A stretch of 9,165 nt of DNA, taken from Clostridia bacterium. GTDB lineage: Bacteria > Bacillota > Clostridia > Oscillospirales > CAG-272. Under the pieces are notes generated by a model that saw only the letters and a program-made list of their open reading frames with translations, made no database searches and was not told where the DNA came from. Of the stretch, positions 1-5,952 are shown piece after piece; position 1 is the stretch's first letter; each line of letters opens with the position of its first letter. Position numbers and translations under genes: made by a program. The stretch is taken from the NCBI GenBank assembly GCA_024404475.1, contig JAKSPV010000053.1, positions 1 to 9,165 on the forward strand, in the 5' to 3' direction.

Positions 1-1257
1 GAGCCAGCCGTCATCGATCAGCACTTCTGCCGTCGCCTTCGGATTCTTGTAGTAGCATTTCATCACGCCGTCGCCGCGGAGCGCCAACTCACCGACCTCG
101 CCCTGCTTCACCGGCTTGTGCTCGCCGTCGAGGATCGCGATCTCCCAGCCCCAGCCGGCAATGCCGATCGCGCCCACCTTGCGGATGTTCTCGACGCCGA
201 GATGGACGGCGCCGGGCCCGATCGACTCGGACAGACCGTAGTTCGTATCGTATTCGTGCGCCGGGAAGACCTCTTTCCAGCGTTTGATCAGAGACGGCGG
301 CACCGGCTGCGCGCCGATGTGCATCAGACGCCAGTTCGAAAGGTCGTAGTCTTCGAGCTTCACGTCGCCGCGTTCGATCGCGTCGAGAATGTCCTGCGCC
401 CACGGCACGAGCAGCCAGACGATCGTCGCTTTCTCCTCGGAGGCGGCGCGGAGGATCCATTCCGGCTTCGTCCCGCGGAGGATCACGGCGCGGCTGCCGG
501 AGATCAGCGAGCCGAACCAATGCATCTTCGCGCCGGTGTGGTAGAGCGGCGGGATGCAGATGAAGACGTCGTCCGGGCCCTGCCCGTGGTGCTGCTGCTC
601 GACCTTCGCCGAGTGCATCAGCGCGCGGTGGCGATGCAAAATCGCCTTCGGGAAGCCGGTCGTGCCGGACGAGAAGTAGATCGCGCCGTCGTCCTCGTCG
701 TCGTAATCGACCATCGGGCAGATGTCGGAGCAGTATTTCACAAGATCCTCGTAGTTATCCGCGAGGCGCGGGGTGTCCGTGCCGACGTAGATGTAGTGGC
801 GGACGCCGCGCATCCCGGGATTCTCCGCGACCTGCTCGACGCGGCCGATGAATTCCGGGCCGTAGATGAGCACGCTCACATCGGCAAGATCGCTGCAATA
901 CTCGATCTCATCCGCGGAGAAGCGGTAGTTCATCGGGACAGCGAGCGCACCCGTTTTGAGGATGCCGAAGTAGATCGGCAGCCACTCGAGGCAGTTCATG
1001 AGAAGAATGGCGACCTTGTCGCCTTTCTTGACGCCGCGGGAGATCAGCATGTTGGCAAAGCGGTTGGCGCGGCGGTCGAATTCACGCCACGTCAGCTCGC
1101 GCCGGTAGCTCTCGCGCCCGGCGGCGTTCTCGATCAGACTGTATTCCTTCCACGTGGAGGGACGCGGCGCGTCCTCCGCCGTCGGGTTGATCTCCACGAG
1201 CGCGACCTTGTCGCCGATCTCGCGGGCGTTCTTTTCCAGCAGTTTCGTAATGGGCAT
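1..1257 (-). CDS. AMP-forming acyl/aryl-CoA ligase, C-terminus cut by window edge
   Basis: This is an adenylate-forming (ANL superfamily) acid-CoA ligase. It would activate a carboxylic acid with ATP to an acyl-AMP and transfer it to CoA in the cytoplasm. The 419 visible residues carry the phosphate-binding motif SSGTTGFPK at residues 196-204 and the adenine-side motif YGLSES at 340-345. They end at DGWL (416-419), just before the usual TGD motif. The C-terminal lid with the catalytic lysine therefore lies outside the window, roughly 100 or more residues by family length. The segment KTGALAVPMNYRFSADEIEY resembles fatty-acyl/aryl-acid ligases more than PaaK-type enzymes. The ATG at 1257 is preceded by GGAGG (1266-1270 on the complement) at 8 bases, and no earlier in-frame start is apparent. 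The gene lies directly behind a tyrosine-type T-box, which suggests an aromatic acid substrate, but the substrate cannot be read from the sequence. Confidence 0.93.
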   Translation of the reverse strand, partial: MPITKLLEKNAREIGDKVALVEINPTAEDAPRPSTWKEYSLIENAAGRESYRRELTWREFDRRANRFANMLISRGVKKGDKVAILLMNCLEWLPIYFGILKTGALAVPMNYRFSADEIEYCSDLADVSVLIYGPEFIGRVEQVAENPGMRGVRHYIYVGTDTPRLADNYEDLVKYCSDICPMVDYDDEDDGAIYFSSGTTGFPKAILHRHRALMHSAKVEQQHHGQGPDDVFICIPPLYHTGAKMHWFGSLISGSRAVILRGTKPEWILRAASEEKATIVWLLVPWAQDILDAIERGDVKLEDYDLSNWRLMHIGAQPVPPSLIKRWKEVFPAHEYDTNYGLSESIGPGAVHLGVENIRKVGAIGIAGWGWEIAILDGEHKPVKQGEVGELALRGDGVMKCYYKNPKATAEVLIDDGWL

Positions 1258-1290
1258 TTCGTTGTCCTCCGTTGTAATAGTCGTTTGAAA

Positions 1291-1326
1291 ACAGAAAAAA
1301 GCCCTCTGCCACAGTGTGCAGAGGGC
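1291..1326 (-). terminator. T-box leader terminator
   Basis: A perfect 9-bp stem pairs GCCCTCTGC with GCAGAGGGC (1318-1326 with 1301-1309, read on the minus strand). It is followed by six T (1300-1295) and further T-rich sequence. Its 5' arm lies directly next to the T-box antiterminator CCCTC, so the two folds are mutually exclusive. It ends 34 bases before the CoA ligase start. Confidence 0.92.
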
Positions 1327-1571
1327 GACGGATCGCGGTACCACCTCATGTTCGCCGGCTGATGCCGGCCTCTCGGACACGGAGCCGAAGCTCTTATGTC
1401 ACAGCGCTGTAACGGACGCCGCCGTCGCCGCCTACTCGCAGCCGCAGCCGTTTTCGGGACGCCGCTCCCGGAATGTATTCCGCGCCGCACCCTCGCCGTC
1501 TCGCACCGACCGACGGTTCTCTGTGGGGGCCTCGCACGCGTACTGATTTCCGATCCTCGCGTTTTGCCGTA
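1291..1571 (-). promoter_or_regulatory. T-box riboswitch leader, specifier UAC (Tyr)
   Basis: This is a tRNA-sensing transcription-attenuation leader. Read on the minus strand, the order is canonical. The Stem I S-turn half AGTA is at 1541-1544 and the distal-loop motif AGAGAACCG at 1514-1522. The facing motif GGTCGGTGCGA is at 1501-1511. The other S-turn half, GAA at 1478-1480, is followed at once by TAC (1475-1477) and an A. A Stem III-like GCCGGC/GCCGGC hairpin comes next, then the T-box sequence AGGTGGTACCGCG (1334-1346) and a terminator. GGAA/TTCC pairing below the specifier loop supports the Stem I fold. The specifier is UAC, a tyrosine codon. The UGGU bulge would pair with an ACCA tRNA end, which fits discriminator A of tRNA-Tyr. 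Uncharged tRNA-Tyr should switch the downstream ligase on. The 5' end is estimated from the promoter. The antiterminator has a few extra bases relative to the usual CGTCCCT arm. Confidence 0.93.
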
Positions 1572-1577
1572 TGGCTC

Positions 1578-1606
1578 ACTCTACCACATTTTTACCGCCG
1601 TGTCAA
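1578..1606 (-). promoter_or_regulatory. Promoter of the T-box/CoA ligase transcript
   Basis: On the minus strand, TTGACA (1606-1601) is separated by 17 bases from TAGAGT (1583-1578). The -35 is a full consensus match and the -10 keeps the TA...T positions. The predicted start is near 1571, at the 5' end of the T-box Stem I, giving a leader of about 310 bases. Confidence 0.82.
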
Positions 1607-1678
1607 GTGCCGTCCGCCGTTTTTCGGCCGTTTTTTCACAAAAACGGACGTCCGAAAGAAACTTTTCGTCTGATTCTC

Positions 1679-1707
1679 TTCCCAAAGCGCGTTTTTCGGT
1701 GTATAAT
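1679..1707 (+). promoter_or_regulatory. Promoter of the sufC-sufB-like operon
   Basis: A perfect TATAAT -10 (1702-1707) lies 17 bases after a weak -35, TTCCCA (1679-1684, 4 of 6). Transcription would start near 1714, about 30 bases before the sufC ATG. It is divergent from the T-box promoter, with about 72 bases between the two -35 boxes. Confidence 0.7.
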
Positions 1708-1744
1708 AGTCCGGTAAAGGATCCTATACAGAAAGGTATATTTC

Positions 1745-2464
1745 ATGCTCGAATTACAAAACGTTTCCTTCTCCGTCGAAACCGACGGCGTGAAGAAAGA
1801 TATCATCCGCGGCGTCTCGCTCCGCATCGGGGAGCCGTTCGTCGCGGTCACCGGCCCGAACGGCAGCGGCAAATCGACGCTCGCGAAACTGATCGCCGGC
1901 ATCTACCAGCCGACGGGCGGCAAGATCCTCCTCGACGGCGAGGACATCACGAACGCTTCGATCACCGACCGCGCACGGCTCGGCATCACCTTCGCGTTCC
2001 AGCAGCCCGTCCGCTTCAAGGGACTCACGGTCAGCGATCTCATCACGCTCGCGTCCGGCAGGAAGCTCTCCGTCGCGGACGTCTGCACGTATCTCTCGGA
2101 GGTCGGGCTCTGCGCCCGCGAATACGTTGACCGTGAGATCAACGCGTCGCTCTCCGGCGGCGAACTGAAACGCATCGAGATCGCCATGGCGATGGCGCGC
2201 GGCACCAAGCTGACGCTGTTCGACGAGCCGGAGGCGGGCATCGACCTCTGGAGCTTCGGCAACCTCATCTCCGTCTTCGAAAAAATGCACGAGAAGAAGG
2301 GCGGCTCCATCATCATCATCTCGCATCAGGAACGCATCTTGAACATCGCCGACCGCATCATCGTGCTCGCCGGAGGCGAGGTCAAAGAGGACGGCACGAA
2401 GGACGAGATCCTGCCGTCGCTTCTGACGAAGGGCACCTGCGCCGCCCTCGCGTCGAAGCTCTGA
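1745..2464 (+). CDS. sufC: SufC-type Fe-S cluster assembly ATPase
   Basis: This is a cytoplasmic ABC-type ATPase of the SUF system, which powers conformational changes in a SufB/SufD scaffold during Fe-S cluster assembly. It is not a transporter subunit, because no membrane partner is adjacent. Over 239 residues it has Walker A GPNGSGKST (37-45) and a Q-loop at Gln86-87. The ABC signature is LSGGE (136-140). Walker B runs into DEPEAGIDL (160-168), and the switch histidine is His194 in ISHQ. The DEPEAGIDLW form is SufC-like, where typical transporters have DEPTSGLD. Length matches SufC (about 240-250). The ATG at 1745 follows GAAAGG (1731-1736) at 8 bases. The next gene begins 14 bases after the stop and encodes the SufB/D-family partner, so the pair is one operon. 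Confidence 0.93.
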   Translation: MLELQNVSFSVETDGVKKDIIRGVSLRIGEPFVAVTGPNGSGKSTLAKLIAGIYQPTGGKILLDGEDITNASITDRARLGITFAFQQPVRFKGLTVSDLITLASGRKLSVADVCTYLSEVGLCAREYVDREINASLSGGELKRIEIAMAMARGTKLTLFDEPEAGIDLWSFGNLISVFEKMHEKKGGSIIIISHQERILNIADRIIVLAGGEVKEDGTKDEILPSLLTKGTCAALASKL

Positions 2465-2478
2465 TAGGAGGGTGCATC

Positions 2479-3402
2479 ATGGCATTTGACAAGATCCAGA
2501 CGAATCTCCTCCGCGAGATCGCGGGCTTCGAGGCCGTGCCGGAAGGCGCGTACAACATCCGCGCGGATGGCGCCTCGATCGGCCGGAAAACGACCGAGCA
2601 CATCGACATCGTAACGAAACAGGACAAGCCCGGAATCGACATCTACGTCGCGCCCGGCACGAAGGGCGAGCGCATCGACATTCCGGTGCTCGTCACCGCG
2701 AGCGGTCTCAAAGATCTCGTGTATAACGACTTCTATATCGGCGAGGGTGCCGACGTTCTGATCGTCGCGGGCTGCGGCATCCACAACGCGGGCGACGGCG
2801 ACGCGGAGCACGACGGCATCCACTCGTTCCACCTCGCCAAAGGCGCGCGGCTCAAATATATCGAAAAGCACTACGGCGAGGGCGACGGCAAAGGCGGGAA
2901 GATCCTCAACCCGACGACGGTGATCGAGATCGCCGAGGACGGCTACATGGAGATGGACACCGCGCAGATCAAAGGCGTGGATTCCACCGTCCGCAAGACG
3001 CAGGCGACGCTCGGCGACCGCGCGACGCTCATCATCCACGAGAAGATCATGACGCACGGCACGCAGACGGCGACGACGGATTTCTCCGTCGATCTCAACG
3101 GCGTGGACGCAGGCGCGCACGTCGTGTCCCGTTCCGTTGCCGCGGACGATTCGCATCAGCTCTTCATCTCGAACGTCAACGGCAACAACCGTTCGAGCGG
3201 CCACACGGAATGTGACGCGATCATCATGGATCACGGCTCCGTGTCGGCGGTGCCGAAGGTGTCGGCGAATCACGTCGAGGCGTCGCTGATCCACGAGGCG
3301 GCGATCGGCAAGATCGCGGGCGAGCAGCTCGTGAAGCTGATGACGCTCGGGCTCACCGAAAAGGAAGCCGAAGAACAGATCGTCAGCGGGTTTTTGAAAT
3401 AA
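2479..3402 (+). CDS. SufB/SufD-family Fe-S assembly scaffold, short form
   Basis: This is a SufB/SufD-family (COG0719) protein of 307 residues, the expected partner of the SufC ATPase just upstream. Family members form a beta-helix scaffold on which Fe-S clusters are built. The body (about 40-240) is rich in short beta segments with conserved glycines. The C-terminal part GHTECDAIIMDHGS (241-254) and HVEASLIHEAAIGKI (265-279) corresponds to the SufB core and its C-terminal helical segment. Cys245, His265, Glu267, His272 and Glu273 are candidate ligands, and Cys99 is another conserved-looking cysteine. It is much shorter than E. coli SufB (about 495) or SufD (about 420). With no SufS, SufU or SufD nearby it resembles a minimal two-component SUF-like (SMS) arrangement. 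The start has a strong AGGAGG (2466-2471) 7 bases before the ATG. B-like versus D-like assignment is uncertain. Confidence 0.9.
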   Translation: MAFDKIQTNLLREIAGFEAVPEGAYNIRADGASIGRKTTEHIDIVTKQDKPGIDIYVAPGTKGERIDIPVLVTASGLKDLVYNDFYIGEGADVLIVAGCGIHNAGDGDAEHDGIHSFHLAKGARLKYIEKHYGEGDGKGGKILNPTTVIEIAEDGYMEMDTAQIKGVDSTVRKTQATLGDRATLIIHEKIMTHGTQTATTDFSVDLNGVDAGAHVVSRSVAADDSHQLFISNVNGNNRSSGHTECDAIIMDHGSVSAVPKVSANHVEASLIHEAAIGKIAGEQLVKLMTLGLTEKEAEEQIVSGFLK

Positions 3403-3407
3403 GAAGG

Positions 3408-3445
3408 AAAAGGCCTTGCCCGGTGAGGGTAAGGCCTTTTTATAC
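3408..3445 (+). terminator. Terminator of the sufC-sufB-like operon
   Basis: A 14-bp stem (3408-3421 with 3427-3440, one G-T pair) has a GGTGA loop. The 3' arm ends in a T-run, TTTTTAT, beginning at 3437. It begins 6 bases after the stop codon. The A-rich 5' arm means it could also work on the opposite strand. Confidence 0.93.
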
Positions 3446-3465
3446 CTGTTTTGATCAAGCAGCCC

Positions 3466-3493
3466 GAAGAGGACACCGCAAGGCGGCCTCTTC
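3466..3493. other. Stem-loop in convergent intergenic region
   Basis: GAAGAGG (3466-3472) pairs with CCTCTTC (3487-3493). An inner CCGC/GCGG stem (3476-3479 with 3483-3486) has a 3-base loop and a 3-base bulge. There is no T-run on either side, so a standard intrinsic terminator is not supported. It sits just 3' of the three-way-junction element when read on the minus strand. Function unknown. Confidence 0.5.
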
Positions 3494-3498
3494 TGTCC

Positions 3499-3514
3499 GG
3501 AGAGATTCGAACTC
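3499..3514 (-). repeat. Copy of the tRNA-Ser T-arm outside the tRNA
   Basis: These 16 bases are identical to 3661-3676, the T-arm and adjoining acceptor base of the neighbouring tRNA-Ser gene, in the same orientation and 162 bases away. The matching acceptor stem, anticodon arm and CCA are missing, so this is not a complete tRNA. It could be a tRNA-gene remnant, a short att-like duplication, or a T-arm recruited into the adjacent structured element. Confidence 0.55.
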
Positions 3515-3601
3515 CGTATCACGGCGTTCATTCGGCTTGGCTCGCTCGTCCGGTTCCCGTGACACTTAGCAAATCCCTGCGGGATTTGCGGAGTTCGAAT
3601 C
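3504..3601. other. Predicted three-way-junction element, function unknown
   Basis: Three nested perfect or near-perfect stems fall within 98 bases. The outer stem is 13 bp (3504-3516 with 3589-3601). The second is 8 bp with one wobble, directly stacked on the outer stem (3517-3524 with 3557-3564). A hairpin of at least 8 bp (3570-3577 with 3581-3588) has a TGC loop. A short CTTAG linker joins the two branches. No ORF or convincing promoter is visible, and the element lies between two terminators that face each other. It may be a structured RNA, a cruciform or a degraded mobile or tRNA-derived sequence. Confidence 0.45.
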
Positions 3602-3616
3602 GGCGAGTTCGCTGAC

Positions 3617-3651
3617 AAAACAAGAGCACCCCGTTGGGGTGCTCTTGTTTT
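3617..3651 (-). terminator. Terminator of tRNA-Ser
   Basis: A perfect 16-bp stem (3617-3632 with 3636-3651) has a 3-base loop and an AAAA/TTTT base. The outermost base of the stem, 3651, is the last A of the encoded CCA of tRNA-Ser, so the terminator begins at the mature 3' end. It may also stop rightward transcription. Confidence 0.88.
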
Positions 3652-3741
3652 GGCGGAGAAGGAGAGATTCGAACTCTCGAACCCAGTTCTGGGCTACACG
3701 ATTTCCAGACGTGAGCGCTAGACCAGCTACGCGACTTCTCC
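3651..3741 (-). tRNA. tRNA-Ser(GGA)
   Basis: This is a class II tRNA on the minus strand. The 7-bp acceptor stem pairs GGAGAAG (3741-3735) with CTTCTCC, followed by discriminator G and an encoded CCA (3653-3651). The anticodon loop CTGGAAA has GGA at 3704-3706 and reads UCC/UCU serine codons. A long variable arm (GCCCAG/CTGGGT-like) and a T-arm GAGAG-TTCGAAT-CTCTC confirm the serine type. Confidence 0.97.
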
Positions 3742-3802
3742 GTATGCTGGGCCAAGTGTTTTTTTATTCTGTTCCCGCGGGGATTTCCCCGCAGCGTATT
3801 GT

Positions 3803-3832
3803 ATTATAGCACAGCGTCTCGCCGTCTGTCAA
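3803..3832 (-). promoter_or_regulatory. Promoter of tRNA-Ser
   Basis: On the minus strand, consensus TTGACA (3832-3827) is followed after 18 bases by consensus TATAAT (3808-3803). The start is predicted near 3796, giving a 5' leader of about 55 bases. A GCGGGG/CCCCGC hairpin (3777-3792) lies in that leader and would be removed by RNase P processing. Confidence 0.88.
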
Positions 3833-3873
3833 GCATCAATTTGACATTTTCAGAAGATTTTTCGTGCTTTCCA

Positions 3874-3902
3874 TTGCCACACGGCGCGTTTTCGGGTATA
3901 AT
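3874..3902 (+). promoter_or_regulatory. Promoter of the Suv3-like helicase gene
   Basis: TTGCCA (3874-3879, 5 of 6) and perfect TATAAT (3897-3902) are 17 bases apart. The start is expected near 3909. This excludes the in-frame ATG at 3864 as the start codon, because it lies upstream of the -35 box, and supports the ATG at 3939. Confidence 0.85.
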
Positions 3903-3938
3903 GATGTGGAATATGTGATTCCCCCGAAGGAGACCGAC

Positions 3939-5735
3939 ATGAGCCGCAAACGCACCCACCACCGTTCCCATAAAAAGAGAGACCGCCTCTTATCCATTCA
4001 GGACCTTTACGCCCGCGGATGGACGGAGGCGCTTGTCTGGACGCTGATGCCGACGCCGAGCTGCGAGCGGATCATGAACGGCGGGGAGCACCGCTTCTAC
4101 TGGAACACGGACTACGTCGAACTGATGGAAGAAAACCCGACGTTCCAGAAAGACCTGCGCCGCCGCCGCGAAGCGGAGGAAAAACAGCGCCGGCTCCTGA
4201 GCGAAGCGCTGTCCGATCTCCCGGCGGAATACCGTGATTATTTCCCGAAAGCGCGGGCATTATACCGCCATTTCTACATCCACGTCGGCGGGACGAACAC
4301 GGGCAAAACGCACGACGCGATCCTCGACCTCCAAAAAGCGGAGACGGGCGCGTATCTCGCGCCGCTCCGGCTGCTCGCGCTCGAAGTCAAGGAAAAATTC
4401 GATGACGCGGGCATTCCCTGCTCCTACCGCACGGGTGAGGAGCGCGACATCGTGCCGGGGGCGCATTTCATCTCCGAAACGGTGGAGATGCTCGACATGG
4501 ACACGCTGTATGACGTGGTCGTGATCGACGAGGCACAGATGCTCTCGGACGAGGAGCGCGGCGGCGCGTGGACGCGCGCGATCGTCGGCGCGCAGGCGAA
4601 GATCATCCACATCTGCACGGCGCCGGAGGCGCTCGGGCTTGTCAAGAAGCTGATCGAATACTGCGACGATACCTACGAGGTGGTCGAGCACAAGCGGCTC
4701 TGCCCGCTTGAATGTGTAACGGCGCCGTTCCGCATCCCGGAGGACATCGAGCCGGGCGACGCCCTGATCGTTTTCTCACGTAAGTCCGTCATGGGGCTCG
4801 CGTCGTATCTCGGGAGCGTGGGCGTGGACGCCGCGGTGATCTACGGGGCGCTGCCGTACGAGGCGCGCCGCGAGCAGGTCAAACTATTCAACACGGGCGT
4901 GAAGAAAGTCGTGGTGGCGACGGACGCGATCGGCATGGGGCTGAACCTCCCGATCCGCCGGATCGTCTTTGCCGAGTCGGAAAAGTTCGACGGGCACGTG
5001 CGCCGTCCGCTGCGGACGGGCGAGATCAAGCAGATCGCGGGACGCGCGGGGCGCTATGGCATCTACGACACGGGCTACGTCCGGGTGCTGTCGGACGGCG
5101 AGGATTTCGAGGAAAAGCTGGCGGCGGAGCCGGCGACGGTGCATATCGCGCCGGTGAATTTCCCGGAATCGCTGATCGGGCGCGGCGTTGACACGGTCAA
5201 GATCATCTCCGAATGGGCGGCGCGGCCGCTCTCGGAGTCGAACGAGCTGTTCCAGAAAGCGGATATGACGCCGGTGCTCCGGAAACTTGAGCTTCTGCCG
5301 CGCCTGCACGGCGGGCGGGAGTACAGCGAGAAGGACAAGTACATTCTCTCGACGATGCGCTTCGAGGACGACAACCGCGACCTGCTCGCGCTGTGGCGGC
5401 GGCTCTGCGTGGATTACTCGAAGGGCTATTTCTCGGGCGGCGACGTGCCGGACAAGCTCATCCCGCCGGACGCGAAGAACGCCGATCTCGCGGAGCTCGA
5501 GCTGCAGTACAAGCGGCTCGATCTGTTCCACCAGTTCTGCGAGCGCACGGACTCGGCCTGCAACGAAACGCTCTACCGCGCGGCGCGCCTGCGCGTCGTG
5601 AACAAGATCAACGCCCTGCTCGCGGAGAGCAAGGACGGCTGGCAGAAGGTCTGCCGTGAGTGCGGCCGCCGCCTGCCGTGGGACTACCCCTTCGGCGTCT
5701 GCGACAAGTGCTTCCACCGCACGTGGCGGAGATAA
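3939..5735 (+). CDS. Suv3-like DExH-box RNA helicase with C-terminal zinc ribbon
   Basis: This is a superfamily 2 ATP-dependent RNA helicase of 598 residues, resembling the mitochondrial degradosome helicase Suv3. Motif I is GGTNTGKT (117-124). TGEERD (165-170) and DEAQ (197-200, motif II) follow. Motif III-region HICTAPEA is at 224-231 and motif IV-like ALIVFSRK at 275-282. Motif V is ATDAIGMGLNLPIRRIVF (327-344) and motif VI is QIAGRAGRYG (365-374). The MGLNLPIRRIVF form and the TGEER segment are Suv3-like. So is the C-terminal region around ALWRRLCVDYSKGYF (484-498). Two cysteine pairs, Cys572/575 and Cys588/591, form a probable zinc ribbon at the C-terminus. The basic N-terminus (1-16) may bind RNA. 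The ATG at 3939 has AAGGAG (3927-3932) 6 bases upstream; a longer in-frame start at 3864 precedes the promoter and is rejected. It is transcribed alone, with no nuclease partner in the window. Confidence 0.88.
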   Translation: MSRKRTHHRSHKKRDRLLSIQDLYARGWTEALVWTLMPTPSCERIMNGGEHRFYWNTDYVELMEENPTFQKDLRRRREAEEKQRRLLSEALSDLPAEYRDYFPKARALYRHFYIHVGGTNTGKTHDAILDLQKAETGAYLAPLRLLALEVKEKFDDAGIPCSYRTGEERDIVPGAHFISETVEMLDMDTLYDVVVIDEAQMLSDEERGGAWTRAIVGAQAKIIHICTAPEALGLVKKLIEYCDDTYEVVEHKRLCPLECVTAPFRIPEDIEPGDALIVFSRKSVMGLASYLGSVGVDAAVIYGALPYEARREQVKLFNTGVKKVVVATDAIGMGLNLPIRRIVFAESEKFDGHVRRPLRTGEIKQIAGRAGRYGIYDTGYVRVLSDGEDFEEKLAAEPATVHIAPVNFPESLIGRGVDTVKIISEWAARPLSESNELFQKADMTPVLRKLELLPRLHGGREYSEKDKYILSTMRFEDDNRDLLALWRRLCVDYSKGYFSGGDVPDKLIPPDAKNADLAELELQYKRLDLFHQFCERTDSACNETLYRAARLRVVNKINALLAESKDGWQKVCRECGRRLPWDYPFGVCDKCFHRTWRR

Positions 5736-5751
5736 GGGGCCGGGGGCGGAC

Positions 5752-5822
5752 GCGGGGGACTTTTGCAAAAGTCCCCCTGCACCCCGAAAAACTTAAAAAG
5801 TTTTTCGACATCACCAATATCG
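5752..5822 (+). repeat. Two-hairpin 3'-UTR repeat, copy 1
   Basis: A 24-base perfect palindrome (5754-5777) has TTTTGCAAAA at its centre. It is followed by a second hairpin, GAAAAACTT/AAGTTTTTC (5786-5806), and the sequence CACCAATATCG (5812-5822). The copy at 8541-8615 shares the palindrome centre, the second hairpin and the CACCAATATCG tail. It differs by paired changes in the first stem. It lies between the helicase stop codon and its terminator. Confidence 0.8.
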
Positions 5823-5825
5823 ACA

Positions 5826-5853
5826 CCGCGTCCCTGACGGGATGCGGTTTTTT
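5826..5853 (+). terminator. Terminator of the Suv3-like helicase gene
   Basis: CCGCGTCCC (5826-5834) pairs with GGGATGCGG (5839-5847) across a TGAC loop, with one G-T pair, followed by six T (5848-5853). It starts 3 bases after the repeat's CACCAATATCG tail. Confidence 0.9.
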
Positions 5854-5890
5854 CGGAGCACATAAAGTTCTCCGCCGTGTCCCCGCCCCC

Positions 5891-5919
5891 TTGCAAAGCA
5901 CGCCGGAACGTGGTATACT
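5891..5919 (+). promoter_or_regulatory. Promoter of the fumC-malic enzyme operon
   Basis: TTGCAA (5891-5896, 4 of 6) lies 17 bases before TATACT (5914-5919, 5 of 6). A TGG immediately before the hexamer (5911-5913) makes an extended -10. The start near 5926 rules out the in-frame ATG at 5920 as the fumC start. Confidence 0.78.
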
Positions 5920-5952
5920 GTGAAAAAGAATGACCGCTATATGAGGTGCAGA

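Noticed and set aside
118..1362. 414-codon plus-strand open frame
   Set aside because: It is antisense to the CoA ligase with its SSGTTGFPK motif and runs into the T-box terminator. Its composition is shadow-like.
1645..1654. 10-bp palindrome CGGACGTCCG between the divergent promoters, a possible operator
   Set aside because: Several palindromes of this length are expected by chance in 9 kb, and there is no second copy or recognised regulator site.
1396..2130. 244-codon plus-strand open frame overlapping the T-box region and sufC
   Set aside because: It overlaps sufC in another frame and begins inside the T-box leader. No ribosome binding site or domain is seen.
3466..3616. Complete additional tRNA gene suggested by the T-arm-like sequence
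   Set aside because: No matching acceptor stem, anticodon arm or CCA could be assembled on either strand.
2326..3618. 430-codon minus-strand open frame
   Set aside because: It is antisense to the SufB/D-family gene and crosses a strong terminator, with no recognisable domain.
3746..3754. Nine bases identical to the tRNA-Gln 3' end within the tRNA-Ser leader, a possible tRNA remnant
   Set aside because: The match is too short and no other tRNA arm is present around it.
3841..3846. Perfect TTGACA on the plus strand
   Set aside because: No -10-like hexamer is present 16-18 bases downstream. The 3874-3902 pair is a much better promoter.
3864..3938. 25-codon N-terminal extension of the helicase
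   Set aside because: The ATG at 3864 lies upstream of the -35 and -10 boxes that drive the gene and lacks a ribosome binding site. ATG 3939 has an excellent one.
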